Source: Candidatus Moranbacteria bacterium CG_4_8_14_3_um_filter_41_13 (lineage in GTDB: Bacteria > Patescibacteriota > Minisyncoccia > Moranbacterales > UBA1568). From it: a DNA stretch of 9,699 bases. Made by a program: the position numbers and the translations under genes. How positions within the stretch are numbered: position 1 is the first letter of the stretch; every line of letters begins with the position of its first letter. The stretch spans positions 1 to 9,699 of the forward strand of contig PFHN01000100.1 of the NCBI GenBank assembly GCA_002782305.1, written 5' to 3'. The notes beneath the pieces were generated by a model, which saw only the letters and a list, made by a program, of their open reading frames with translations, searched no databases and was not told the origin of the DNA. Shown in pieces: positions 1 through 6,387 of this stretch.

Positions 1-246
1 TCTGCCATCGCCAGCACCATGCCCAACAAATGCAATGCCGGCCAAATGCGCCACCACATCCGGCTGCACTTCATTGACCCAATCCGTCAGCCCTGCCGTA
101 TCGGAGAGATCGACCCGGCGATAGCGCAAATCATCCGGCCGCACAGCCATGCCGACACCAAAAACCGCCCAACCGGTGGCCTCCAGCTCACGTGCCAGGT
201 ACTGGCCGGTAAAGCCCTCCAGCCCGGTGATCAGCGTACGACGCAC
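1..246 (-). CDS. rmd: NAD(P)-dependent SDR epimerase/reductase, probable GDP-4-keto-6-deoxy-D-mannose reductase (partial, N-terminal 82 residues)
   Basis: Only the first 82 codons are in the window; the gene continues past the left edge. The translation opens VRRTLITGLEGFTGQYLA, an SDR-type Rossmann fold with the nucleotide-binding GxxGxxG at residues 8-14 (GLEGFTG). A second SDR hallmark is the HLAG stretch at 67-70 after a VDL segment at about 45-47. The GTG at 244-246 is the first plausible start in this frame; no strong Shine-Dalgarno precedes it. It begins 11 nt after the gmd stop, so the two are probably co-translated. Gmd makes GDP-4-keto-6-deoxy-D-mannose, and an SDR directly behind it is usually the 4-keto reductase giving GDP-D-rhamnose (Rmd). 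That assignment rests on family and neighbourhood, because the catalytic YxxxK lies outside the window. A reductase of other stereochemistry (GDP-6-deoxy-talose) or a fucose/perosamine-type enzyme cannot be excluded. The SDR fold is secure; the exact reaction is not. Confidence 0.75.
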   Translation of the reverse strand, partial: MRRTLITGLEGFTGQYLARELEATGWAVFGVGMAVRPDDLRYRRVDLSDTAGLTDWVNEVQPDVVAHLAGIAFVGHGAGDGR

Positions 247-257
247 GAGAGGCCGAC

Positions 258-1292
258 TTAAAACGAAACGCCGCGCTCCACGCGCCGCATATCTGCTTCC
301 ACCATCATCTGGCACAACTGCTCCAGCGTAGTCTTCGGCTCCCATCCCAACTTGGCTTTGGCCTTAGCAGGATTGCCAATCAGCAGCTCGACTTCTGCCG
401 GACGATAAAACTTGGGATTGACTCGCATCACCACTTTGCCTGTTGCAACATCAACAGCCGTCTCATTCTCAGCAGAGCCTTTGAACTCCACCGCAATGCC
501 CGCACCCTTGAAAGCCATCCGCACAAAATCGCGAACTGTTTCAGTGCGATTGGTCGCCAAAACGAACGTATCAGGCTCATCTGCTTGCAGCATGCGCCAC
601 ATGCCTTCCACATAGTCTTTCGCATAGCCCCAGTCGCGCTTGGCATCCAGATTACCCAGCTCCAACACATCGAGCTTACCTAACTTGATTTTGGCCACGG
701 CATCCGTGATCTTGCGCGTCACAAACTCTAGCCCGCGCAACGGCGACTCATGATTGAACAAAATGCCGCTGGAGGCAAAGATGCCGTAACTCTCGCGGTA
801 GTTGATCGTCATCCAGTGTGCATAAAGCTTGGCCACGCCATAAGGGCTACGCGGATAGAACGGCGTATCTTCGATTTGCGGAATGGCCTGGACCTTGCCG
901 AACATCTCAGATGTGCTGGCCTGATAGAAACGAATCTTGGGATTAACGATGCGAATCGCCTCCAACAGATGCACTGGGCCAAGCCCCGTTATTGCTGCTG
1001 TGGCTAGCGGCTGATCGAAAGATACGGCAACGAAACTTTGAGCAGCAAGGTTATAGACCTCTGTTGCGCCGGAGTTTTGCAGCAAACGAATGCTGGATGA
1101 AAGATCGGTCAGGTCGTACTCCACCAAATGCAGGTGCGGATTTTGCTCGATGCCCAGTTCCTGAATCCTCCAAAAGTTGACTGAACTGGTGCGTCGGTAA
1201 GTACCGTAAACGATATAACCCTTCTCCAATAGAAGTTGAGCCAGATAGGCTCCGTCTTGTCCTGTGATGCCAGTAATAATTGCTTTTTTCAA
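258..1292 (-). CDS. gmd: GDP-mannose 4,6-dehydratase
   Basis: This 344-residue cytosolic enzyme converts GDP-D-mannose to GDP-4-keto-6-deoxy-D-mannose, the branch point to GDP-D-rhamnose, GDP-L-fucose and related sugars. Visible hallmarks are the NADP-binding GITGQDG at residues 8-14, the YRRTSS segment at 32-37, NLAAQS at 81-86, catalytic TSEMFG at 127-132 (T127, E129), YGVAK at 151-155 (Y151, K155) and NHESPLRG at 180-187. These match the spacing of T132/E134/Y156/K160 in E. coli Gmd, offset by five. The length is slightly short of the usual 350-375 residues but complete. The start is a TTG: no ATG or GTG lies in frame just upstream, and a GGAG Shine-Dalgarno stands 8 nt before it. An SDR reductase follows after 11 nt and a methyltransferase gene precedes it by 128 nt. 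G+C is clearly higher than in the genes upstream, suggesting that the nucleotide-sugar pair and the transferase block have different histories. Family assignment is very secure. Confidence 0.96.
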   Translation of the reverse strand: MKKAIITGITGQDGAYLAQLLLEKGYIVYGTYRRTSSVNFWRIQELGIEQNPHLHLVEYDLTDLSSSIRLLQNSGATEVYNLAAQSFVAVSFDQPLATAAITGLGPVHLLEAIRIVNPKIRFYQASTSEMFGKVQAIPQIEDTPFYPRSPYGVAKLYAHWMTINYRESYGIFASSGILFNHESPLRGLEFVTRKITDAVAKIKLGKLDVLELGNLDAKRDWGYAKDYVEGMWRMLQADEPDTFVLATNRTETVRDFVRMAFKGAGIAVEFKGSAENETAVDVATGKVVMRVNPKFYRPAEVELLIGNPAKAKAKLGWEPKTTLEQLCQMMVEADMRRVERGVSF

Positions 1293-1300
1293 GTTCTCAT

Positions 1301-1304
1301 CTCC
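1301..1304 (-). promoter_or_regulatory. Ribosome-binding site of gmd (GGAG)
   Basis: GGAG on the minus strand, 8 nt upstream of the TTG at 1290-1292. It fixes the TTG as the gmd start. A nearer ATG at 1298-1300 is out of frame and reaches a stop after three codons. Confidence 0.7.
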
Positions 1305-1420
1305 ATTAATTTGCTCTTAAACCTGACTACTCTCTGCGCGTCCAAATCAAACTACCTGCTTGACCTATCAACTACGAGATCTCAACCTTGAATTGCTTAT
1401 CGTAATAGTAACTATCTAGA
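1305..1420 (-). other. Intergenic spacer between methyltransferase gene and gmd
   Basis: This is the longest gap within the gene run (128 nt counting the gmd leader). I see no ORF, no hairpin followed by a T-run, and no hexamer pair close to the sigma-70 consensus; the best, TTGGAC and TTTAAG 18 nt apart, is weak. An internal promoter for gmd is possible but not shown by the sequence. Confidence 0.4.
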
Positions 1421-2119
1421 TCACTTTGAATTGCGGCTGGAACAGACAATATCGGACCCCATACCAATAGCCGCAAAAACTCTGTCTATTGCGAAATACG
1501 CGGAGTTGAATTCAATCGGTACCGTTCTAAGTGATATCTCAGTGAACCGGTGAAGTTTGACGAAATCTCTTAACCCTTTGCTTGTAAAAATCCGTAAATG
1601 GCCCATACCAGAGATTTGCTTTTCATAGCGTTTCAATATTGACATTCTCCCAAGCGTTTTATCCATAAAACTTAACTCGGTGAAGTATGGTTGGTATCCA
1701 AAGAGCAGCATAAATCTATTTAGCCAACAAGCTAAATTAGGAGTGGTAATAATAAGCAGTCCATTATCCTTTAACACTCGTCTAGCTTCACGCATAAAGG
1801 CATCAGTATCGACCAAGTGCTCAATAACCTCGCCAACATACAAAATGTCGAACATGTTATCGGCAAATGGTATTCTTTCATCAACGATCTTTCTTATATG
1901 TTCATCTTCAACAATCGTTTCGGCTATATCGCAGCCGTAGTAGTCGATACCTGGGGCCACCTTATTTCTTAAGAAGGCTGTCCCACACCCAAAGTCCAGC
2001 AGTATTGATGGCGTCGGCTGCTTATTAATTAGATCAACAACAAATTTTTGCCTATTGTCGGTTTCTTGCGACGCGCCGCCAAAGACGTCTTCTGAACGGT
2101 AAAATTCACTAAGTTTCAT
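1421..2119 (-). CDS. Class I SAM-dependent methyltransferase (Methyltransf_11/23-like)
   Basis: A 232-residue soluble methyltransferase with the Rossmann-like SAM-binding fold. Motif I is LLDFGCGTAF at residues 40-49. The acidic residue at the end of beta-2 is D64 (YGCD). The post-II segment FDILYVGEVIEHL spans 90-102, and the post-III strand RVLKDNGLLIITTPN spans 114-128. The C-terminal part carries LRIFTSKGLRDFV at 175-187, which resembles the lid/acceptor region of UbiE-like and glycan-locus methyltransferases. The ATG at 2117-2119 has an AAGG about 11 nt upstream, so the start is reasonable. The gene lies 41 nt after the FkbM methyltransferase gene and 128 nt before gmd. A plausible substrate is a hydroxyl of a sugar in the glycan made by this cluster, but the acceptor cannot be read from the sequence. 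Fold and cofactor are secure; the role in glycan methylation is inferred from neighbours only. Confidence 0.88.
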   Translation of the reverse strand: MKLSEFYRSEDVFGGASQETDNRQKFVVDLINKQPTPSILLDFGCGTAFLRNKVAPGIDYYGCDIAETIVEDEHIRKIVDERIPFADNMFDILYVGEVIEHLVDTDAFMREARRVLKDNGLLIITTPNLACWLNRFMLLFGYQPYFTELSFMDKTLGRMSILKRYEKQISGMGHLRIFTSKGLRDFVKLHRFTEISLRTVPIEFNSAYFAIDRVFAAIGMGSDIVCSSRNSK

Positions 2120-2140
2120 TCTAAAATTTGCCTTATCTCG

Positions 2141-2160
2141 TTTTGCCTAGTGTTGCCTAG
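2141..2160. repeat. Short tandem direct repeat, TTGCCTAG twice with 10-bp period
   Basis: TTGCCTAG occurs at 2143-2150 and again at 2153-2160, immediately after the stop of the FkbM gene in its reading direction, inside a 41-nt spacer. It may be a small local duplication; no function is evident. Confidence 0.5.
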
Positions 2161-2982
2161 TTAATTGGCCTTCATACCGTCGTTTCGGAACAAATAGTCG
2201 ACCGCCATCGTTGTGCCAACATCTGAATCAAAGTGCCTGCCAATCCAAATCAGTTTCAATTCTGGCAGGCATTGACGCATGTAGCTCGTCAACTCCACAA
2301 CATCACCCGCTGATTCTCTAGCCACACTTGCCTCAATCAATGCGAATTCTGCGTGCCTTAATATCGAAGTGCTTGCTTTGACCACGTCCAGCTCTGATCC
2401 TTCTGTATCAATCTTCACCAGTTGTATGCTTTTCAAGTTACATAATTCCGGCATTTCATCCAGGCGCGTACACTTTACTTTTATTTCTTTGAGGTTATTG
2501 CCCGCCTTACAGCTTGATGCCATGAGCGATGTTTCCGGCATGTAGAATATTTGCTCACTAGCATCGGATGCAATACCCAAGTTATATATATTTTTTTCTG
2601 CATTCAGCTTGAGCACCTCAAAGGTTTCTTTTATAGGCTCAAAGCTATAGACCGCGGATGCCTTCAACTCATTGCGAGAAAAAAAATTGAATTGGCCAAT
2701 ATTTGCACCGATATCAATTACTACGCCACCCTGAGGTACGTGTCTTGCTAAATCGTAATGATCAACATAAACGCTCTGCAAGAAAGCAATGCCAAATTTG
2801 TCATCGTAGTAATATTTTTCACCAAACAGTTTTACGTAAGACTTGGTAGTTGTATGGCCAACCAAAATATTTTTGGCTAATACCCAGTATTTTTTAAAGT
2901 AAAATTCTAGTTTGCGGCCCAGTGGCATTGGGAGTAATGCCATCTGCCAATCAAGGTGCAACGATCTAAAAATTAAGTTCAT
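2161..2982 (-). CDS. FkbM family SAM-dependent methyltransferase
   Basis: A 273-residue methyltransferase of the FkbM family (Methyltransf_21 type), usually O-methyltransferases found in polyketide and surface-glycan loci. SAM-binding motif I is VIDIGANIGQFNFF at residues 88-101. The strand-2 motif SFEP is at 113-116, and the diagnostic FkbM signature LVKIDTEGSE is at 188-197. The N-terminal 80 residues are a family-typical extension (EKYYYDD, then FGIAFLQS) before the fold begins. The ATG at 2980-2982 has GGA/AGGG-type purine stretches 5-10 nt upstream. Spacing is 53 nt from the GT2 gene before it and 41 nt to the next methyltransferase gene, consistent with one operon. The coding sequence is AT-rich, with a run of eight T on the coding strand (2679-2686) near motif I. 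The likely job is O-methylation of a sugar in the repeat unit or chain end; this is inference. Confidence 0.9.
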   Translation of the reverse strand: MNLIFRSLHLDWQMALLPMPLGRKLEFYFKKYWVLAKNILVGHTTTKSYVKLFGEKYYYDDKFGIAFLQSVYVDHYDLARHVPQGGVVIDIGANIGQFNFFSRNELKASAVYSFEPIKETFEVLKLNAEKNIYNLGIASDASEQIFYMPETSLMASSCKAGNNLKEIKVKCTRLDEMPELCNLKSIQLVKIDTEGSELDVVKASTSILRHAEFALIEASVARESAGDVVELTSYMRQCLPELKLIWIGRHFDSDVGTTMAVDYLFRNDGMKAN

Positions 2983-3035
2983 ATAAATCCAACCCTGTAA
3001 GTTTTGACTATTGAATGCATTGGCTACTGCCAGGC

Positions 3036-3899
3036 CTATTTGTTATTTGTATCAGCACGCGAAAACAATTTCCTCATCTTCCCGACGTAGTAGCCTGTTT
3101 TATACGGCACCCCTTTTATTAGCAGAAGCAGAATTGATCCCAAGCTGTCTTTAATTTGACCTTTGCTAAACAACCCTTTCCTAAATCGCTCTTTCCGATT
3201 TAGGAGTTCGTCATATTGTTCGTAATGTGCATCGACACTCGTGTATCCCCATCGATAGAACTTGGGAATCATTACTCGCAATGAATTAGGCTCAATGTGT
3301 TTGACTGCTTTTGGGAGCATGTCAATTTTCTGACTTATTTTCCATGCCTCAAAATATATCATCGCGTGGTCAGGCCCTCCGACTTTGGGAATTAGGAATT
3401 CCGGTATGTTCCTGAACAAATCAATCAGCAGATTTTTGCGGAAAACCCTGGGCAATAATACGCTTGTGTATGGATCTAGGTCTTTTACAGCATGTACCAG
3501 CCTTCTATCACACTGAAAAAGCTTTTCAATAAAGTTCTCGCAGCGGTAGACATCTTCTTCTAACACAAGCATGTCAAGAGCCCGATCCTCCATCCAGCGT
3601 ATGGATCTTCCTACAGTATCCGGCGCAAGGATTTGATCGCTATCCAACAAAAGAACGTAATCACCACGAGCTAGTTTTATACCTTCATACCGTGCCTGTA
3701 GCAGGCCGCCTCCACAAACACGTACTTCCGTAACGCCGCACTGGCGTGCGATATCAAGTGTGTTGTCTTTTGAGTTTCCATCAATTATGTTGATTTCGAT
3801 ATTTTTGTATGTCTGATTTTCAATTGCCGACAAACACAATTGTAGAAATTTACTACTGTTGTATGTCGGAATTGAAATGGTAACCAATGGTAGAGTCAT
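3036..3899 (-). CDS. Glycosyltransferase family 2 (GT-A fold)
   Basis: A 287-residue cytosolic glycosyltransferase that probably adds one sugar from a nucleotide-sugar donor to the lipid-linked glycan. N-terminal GT2 hallmarks are TISIPTYNS at residues 7-15, IIDGNSKDNT at 38-47 (donor-binding D40 and D45), and the metal-binding DxD as LLLDSDQ at 83-89 (D86, D88). A PKVGGPDHA segment at 171-179 sits where GT2 enzymes carry acceptor-site acidic residues. There is a short hydrophobic stretch (LGSILLLLIKGV, about 253-264) near the C-terminus that could be a membrane-association helix. I chose the ATG at 3897-3899, which has AGG 7 nt upstream. An in-frame TTG at 3935 would add 12 residues but lacks a comparable site and would start upstream of the family-typical N-terminus. 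The donor and linkage are unknown; D-rhamnose is possible given gmd/rmd. Confidence 0.9.
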   Translation of the reverse strand: MTLPLVTISIPTYNSSKFLQLCLSAIENQTYKNIEINIIDGNSKDNTLDIARQCGVTEVRVCGGGLLQARYEGIKLARGDYVLLLDSDQILAPDTVGRSIRWMEDRALDMLVLEEDVYRCENFIEKLFQCDRRLVHAVKDLDPYTSVLLPRVFRKNLLIDLFRNIPEFLIPKVGGPDHAMIYFEAWKISQKIDMLPKAVKHIEPNSLRVMIPKFYRWGYTSVDAHYEQYDELLNRKERFRKGLFSKGQIKDSLGSILLLLIKGVPYKTGYYVGKMRKLFSRADTNNK

Positions 3900-3906
3900 A
3901 ATCGAA

Positions 3907-3909
3907 CCT
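3907..3909 (-). promoter_or_regulatory. Ribosome-binding site (AGG) choosing the GT2 start
   Basis: AGG on the minus strand, 7 nt ahead of the ATG at 3897-3899. It favours the 287-residue product over the 12-residue-longer TTG start. Confidence 0.5.
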
Positions 3910-3929
3910 GTCAAAATAAAATAAGTAAA

Positions 3930-3956
3930 TCCCAAGCAGTTGGGAGCGAAGCGCTC
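3930..3956. other. Two adjoining small hairpins in the GT4-GT2 intergenic gap
   Basis: TCCCAA/TTGGGA with a 4-nt loop (3930-3945) abuts and shares bases with GAGCG/CGCTC with a 3-nt loop (3944-3956). They lie in the 75-nt gap between the GT4 stop and the GT2 ATG, so they would form in the mRNA just upstream of the GT2 ribosome-binding site. On the coding strand they are followed by an AT-rich stretch but no uninterrupted T-run. A weak terminator, an RNA-processing site or chance are all possible. Confidence 0.35.
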
Positions 3957-3974
3957 TGAATTGTTTGAATAGTG

Positions 3975-5087
3975 TCACACTTGCTGAAAACGCTGAATCA
4001 CTTGTTTGAAATTTGAATAGCAATTTTCTACAGTGAATTCTCGACTCCACTGCAATGCGCCGGTCCTGATTTGATCGTATTTTTCATCGTCGCTCAAAAT
4101 ATCGACTATTACGTCAGCAAGCCCCTGTGGGGTATTTGCGCTGCTGATCATTCCGGTTTCTCCCGCTTTTACGCTATCACGCAGTCCGTCAACATCATAA
4201 ACTGCAGCAGGTGTGCCTTGGCGGTTTGCTTCAGTTACTATCAGCCCCCAGCCTTCTTTTACCGAGGTGACCAATATAAGGTGTGACTTCTGCATTAACT
4301 CGGTTCTTTTTGCGCTATCGACATATCCCAAGTACTCGATATCTTTGGCATATACACTTGCCCCAATTCTGCGCATCACCTTATGTCCATAGTCATCCGC
4401 GATACCGCCTGCGATCTTTAACTTCAGGTTCGGGATATGTCTTTTCGCAATTTCAAATGCCCCAATTTGATCCAGCGTGCGTTTCATTTTCCTTATCGAG
4501 CCTAGAGAGAGCAAGGTCGGGCATGGGAATTTTTCCGAATTAGTAGTTTCAGACAGTGTCGGGCCAACTATGCCAATTGGCACAACAGTTATTTTTTTTT
4601 CCTCAAATCCATAACGCTGCATATCGCGCTTCGTACTTTCGGACTCAGTAATTACGTACCGATCCTTTAATAACCATAGATACACCGGTTCAAGAATGAA
4701 GCCGATCAGGCTCATTGGAAAACGCATCTGATAAAACCAAATTTCTCTACACAACTGATACGCAAGAAGGATGTTTTTTTCTTTGACATAGTATTTGCAG
4801 AAGAATGGCATCGTATTCATCTCGTCAATCACTATATCGGCCCAACCCAGCAAATTATTTTGATAGTAGCGATATGCTAACCAGTAAACGGTATATCGGT
4901 TCCCTACTCGGACTATCTTATATCCATCACAGATTTCTTTCGCCAGACCGCCTTGAAAGCCAGCCACCAATAGAATTACCTCATGTCCATCGGCGACTAA
5001 GCGCTTCGCTAGCGTTTCATTGATGAACTCCGCGCCGCCGGCCTGCGGGTTTTTATTATCTTTCCAGGTCATCCACAAGAATTTCAA
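3975..5087 (-). CDS. Glycosyltransferase family 4 (GT-B fold)
   Basis: A 370-residue retaining glycosyltransferase of GT4, two Rossmann-like domains, acting at the cytosolic membrane face on a lipid-linked acceptor. The N-terminal GGAE loop is at residues 17-20. The linker into the C-terminal domain has VPIGIVG at 169-175 and SLGSIRKMKR at 194-203. The donor-binding EX7E element is EGWGLIVTE at 278-286 (E278, E286), followed by NRQGTPAAVYDVDGLRDSV at 288-306. The length is typical of the family. The start is a TTG at 5085-5087, with AAGGTGAG just upstream, and the protein begins directly on the first beta-strand (MKFLWMTWKD), so no longer start is needed. It begins 4 nt after the flippase stop, and the stop codon lies inside its ribosome-binding site, pointing to translational coupling. 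A run of nine A (coding strand, 4592-4600) lies near codons 163-166. A mannosyl- or rhamnosyl-transferase is plausible; the donor is not determined. Confidence 0.92.
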   Translation of the reverse strand: MKFLWMTWKDNKNPQAGGAEFINETLAKRLVADGHEVILLVAGFQGGLAKEICDGYKIVRVGNRYTVYWLAYRYYQNNLLGWADIVIDEMNTMPFFCKYYVKEKNILLAYQLCREIWFYQMRFPMSLIGFILEPVYLWLLKDRYVITESESTKRDMQRYGFEEKKITVVPIGIVGPTLSETTNSEKFPCPTLLSLGSIRKMKRTLDQIGAFEIAKRHIPNLKLKIAGGIADDYGHKVMRRIGASVYAKDIEYLGYVDSAKRTELMQKSHLILVTSVKEGWGLIVTEANRQGTPAAVYDVDGLRDSVKAGETGMISSANTPQGLADVIVDILSDDEKYDQIRTGALQWSREFTVENCYSNFKQVIQRFQQV

Positions 5088-5090
5088 AAT

Positions 5091-5098
5091 CTCACCTT
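5091..5098 (-). promoter_or_regulatory. Ribosome-binding site AAGGTGAG of the GT4 gene, overlapping the flippase stop
   Basis: The AGG core lies 7 nt before the TTG start at 5085-5087. The TGA within it (5092-5094) is the stop codon of the upstream flippase. It supports the TTG start and coupled translation. Confidence 0.7.
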
Positions 5099-6387
5099 TT
5101 TCCTGCTACAAAGGCTCGCCAAAGGAGCGCCAATCCTATAGTCACTACCGTCATACCGAAGAGCGCCATGATTGCGATTATGGAAAATAGTGATTCGTGA
5201 AAATAGTAGACTGCCATTATCTGCAGCGGCGCAATCAGCATAAACAGATATGCGAATAGCACCCGCCCTTTTGCGATTAAGAAGTATTCCACCACCATGA
5301 CAATAGACATTGGAAAGATCGCGAAGCCATAGTACTGCAGCAATTCCCCCGCCTCGCGATACTGATCACCATAAACCAGCTGCACAAACCATTCTCCACA
5401 AAAGAAATATATGGTGGCGCCAATACCACACAAGATGAACGTCAGGCCAAGCGCTTGCATCAACAAATGCGCGCTTCCTTCTTCACGTGCATGCCTTTCT
5501 GCAACCATCGGAAATAGTGCCAGCGCAATTCCCCCAGGCAAATACAGTACCGCCTTACCCAAAATGGATGCGGCAGCATATAAACCAGCCTCATGCGCCG
5601 GGAAAAAATAGTTTACCAAAACCATATCAAGCTGCGTCATAACTGCAAACGCACCGTTTGCTACAAATACGGGGAATGCAGAACCTAGTGTTATCGACTG
5701 AGCTTTGCTTGTTTGACCTAAACCTTTTTGCAGAGTACCCCACAACGCCAAATAGGTAATAGCCCAAGTCAAGATATACGCTAATGCTGCTCCGCCAATC
5801 GCCCCAGACACCCCGTAGCCAGCCCATACAAAAACGACTGATAAACAAATTTTGAAAATCGCGTTTAGAGCGCTACTCGCTGACAACCATGCGAATTTCT
5901 GCAACCCTTGTAAGAACGCGTTGTTAACAAAGGGGAAGCTCGTCACAAACAAAAGCAACGCCAATGCATAGACGGGAACGCTAGTTGGCGCTTTAAGGTA
6001 ATGTTGAATCTCAGAATCAAAAGCAAAGCCAAGCCCCAAAATCAGCACACCCGCAACCATGCTACGCTTATGAATGGTGTAGTAAACATAAGTTATAGCG
6101 CTATTGTCTTGGTTCGCAAAATATTCAGAAACTTTACGTGATATAAGCATCACCATTGTGCTCAACGGAGTTGCAAGAATGGTGAACAGCGCCATAATCG
6201 CACTGAAAAGAGCGTACTCCTGCACACCCAGCATTCTTCCCATGAGTACCTGTAGTACATACCCAAGAACACCGGCCGCTATACTGCCAACCAACATCCA
6301 GGCGCTGGCATTAGCAAGCTTCCCAATGAATAGACTTATTATTCTGTTATATATATTCAGAATCGGCTCTTTGCCAAGGACGCGCAC
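5092..6387 (-). CDS. Wzx-like polysaccharide flippase / oligosaccharide transporter (MOP superfamily)
   Basis: A 431-residue integral inner-membrane protein with about 12 hydrophobic segments (roughly residues 30-50, 57-80, 111-126, 137-157, 172-190, 196-216, 236-258, 268-293, 310-330, 347-370, 376-395, 400-422). Family cues are the N-terminal GRMLGVQEYALFSAIMAL at 50-67 and EAGLYAAASILGKAV at 266-280 followed by PGGIALALFP at 284-293, both characteristic of polysaccharide-biosynthesis exporters. Such proteins flip undecaprenyl-pyrophosphate-linked oligosaccharides across the inner membrane. The GTG start (6385-6387) shares its G with the TAG stop of the preceding glycosyltransferase (TAGTG) and has no good Shine-Dalgarno of its own, so it is probably translated by termination-reinitiation. 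No polymerase (Wzy) or ABC transporter is recognisable in the window, so the export route beyond this step is open. Family assignment is strong; the cargo is inferred. Confidence 0.88.
   Translation of the reverse strand: MRVLGKEPILNIYNRIISLFIGKLANASAWMLVGSIAAGVLGYVLQVLMGRMLGVQEYALFSAIMALFTILATPLSTMVMLISRKVSEYFANQDNSAITYVYYTIHKRSMVAGVLILGLGFAFDSEIQHYLKAPTSVPVYALALLLFVTSFPFVNNAFLQGLQKFAWLSASSALNAIFKICLSVVFVWAGYGVSGAIGGAALAYILTWAITYLALWGTLQKGLGQTSKAQSITLGSAFPVFVANGAFAVMTQLDMVLVNYFFPAHEAGLYAAASILGKAVLYLPGGIALALFPMVAERHAREEGSAHLLMQALGLTFILCGIGATIYFFCGEWFVQLVYGDQYREAGELLQYYGFAIFPMSIVMVVEYFLIAKGRVLFAYLFMLIAPLQIMAVYYFHESLFSIIAIMALFGMTVVTIGLALLWRAFVAGKR

Noticed and set aside
1293..1420. Possible promoter or terminator before gmd
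   Set aside because: No hexamer pair close to consensus and no GC-rich stem followed by a T-run; the spacer alone does not justify a call.
2679..2686. Eight-T run (coding strand) in the FkbM gene as a slippage site
   Set aside because: The gene is AT-rich, with another run of seven nearby (2591-2597), so such runs are expected by chance; the frame is intact.
3900..3935. Twelve-codon N-terminal extension of the GT2 glycosyltransferase from a TTG
   Set aside because: The internal ATG at 3897-3899 has a well-spaced AGG and gives the usual GT2 N-terminus; the TTG lies inside the hairpin region without a clear ribosome-binding site.
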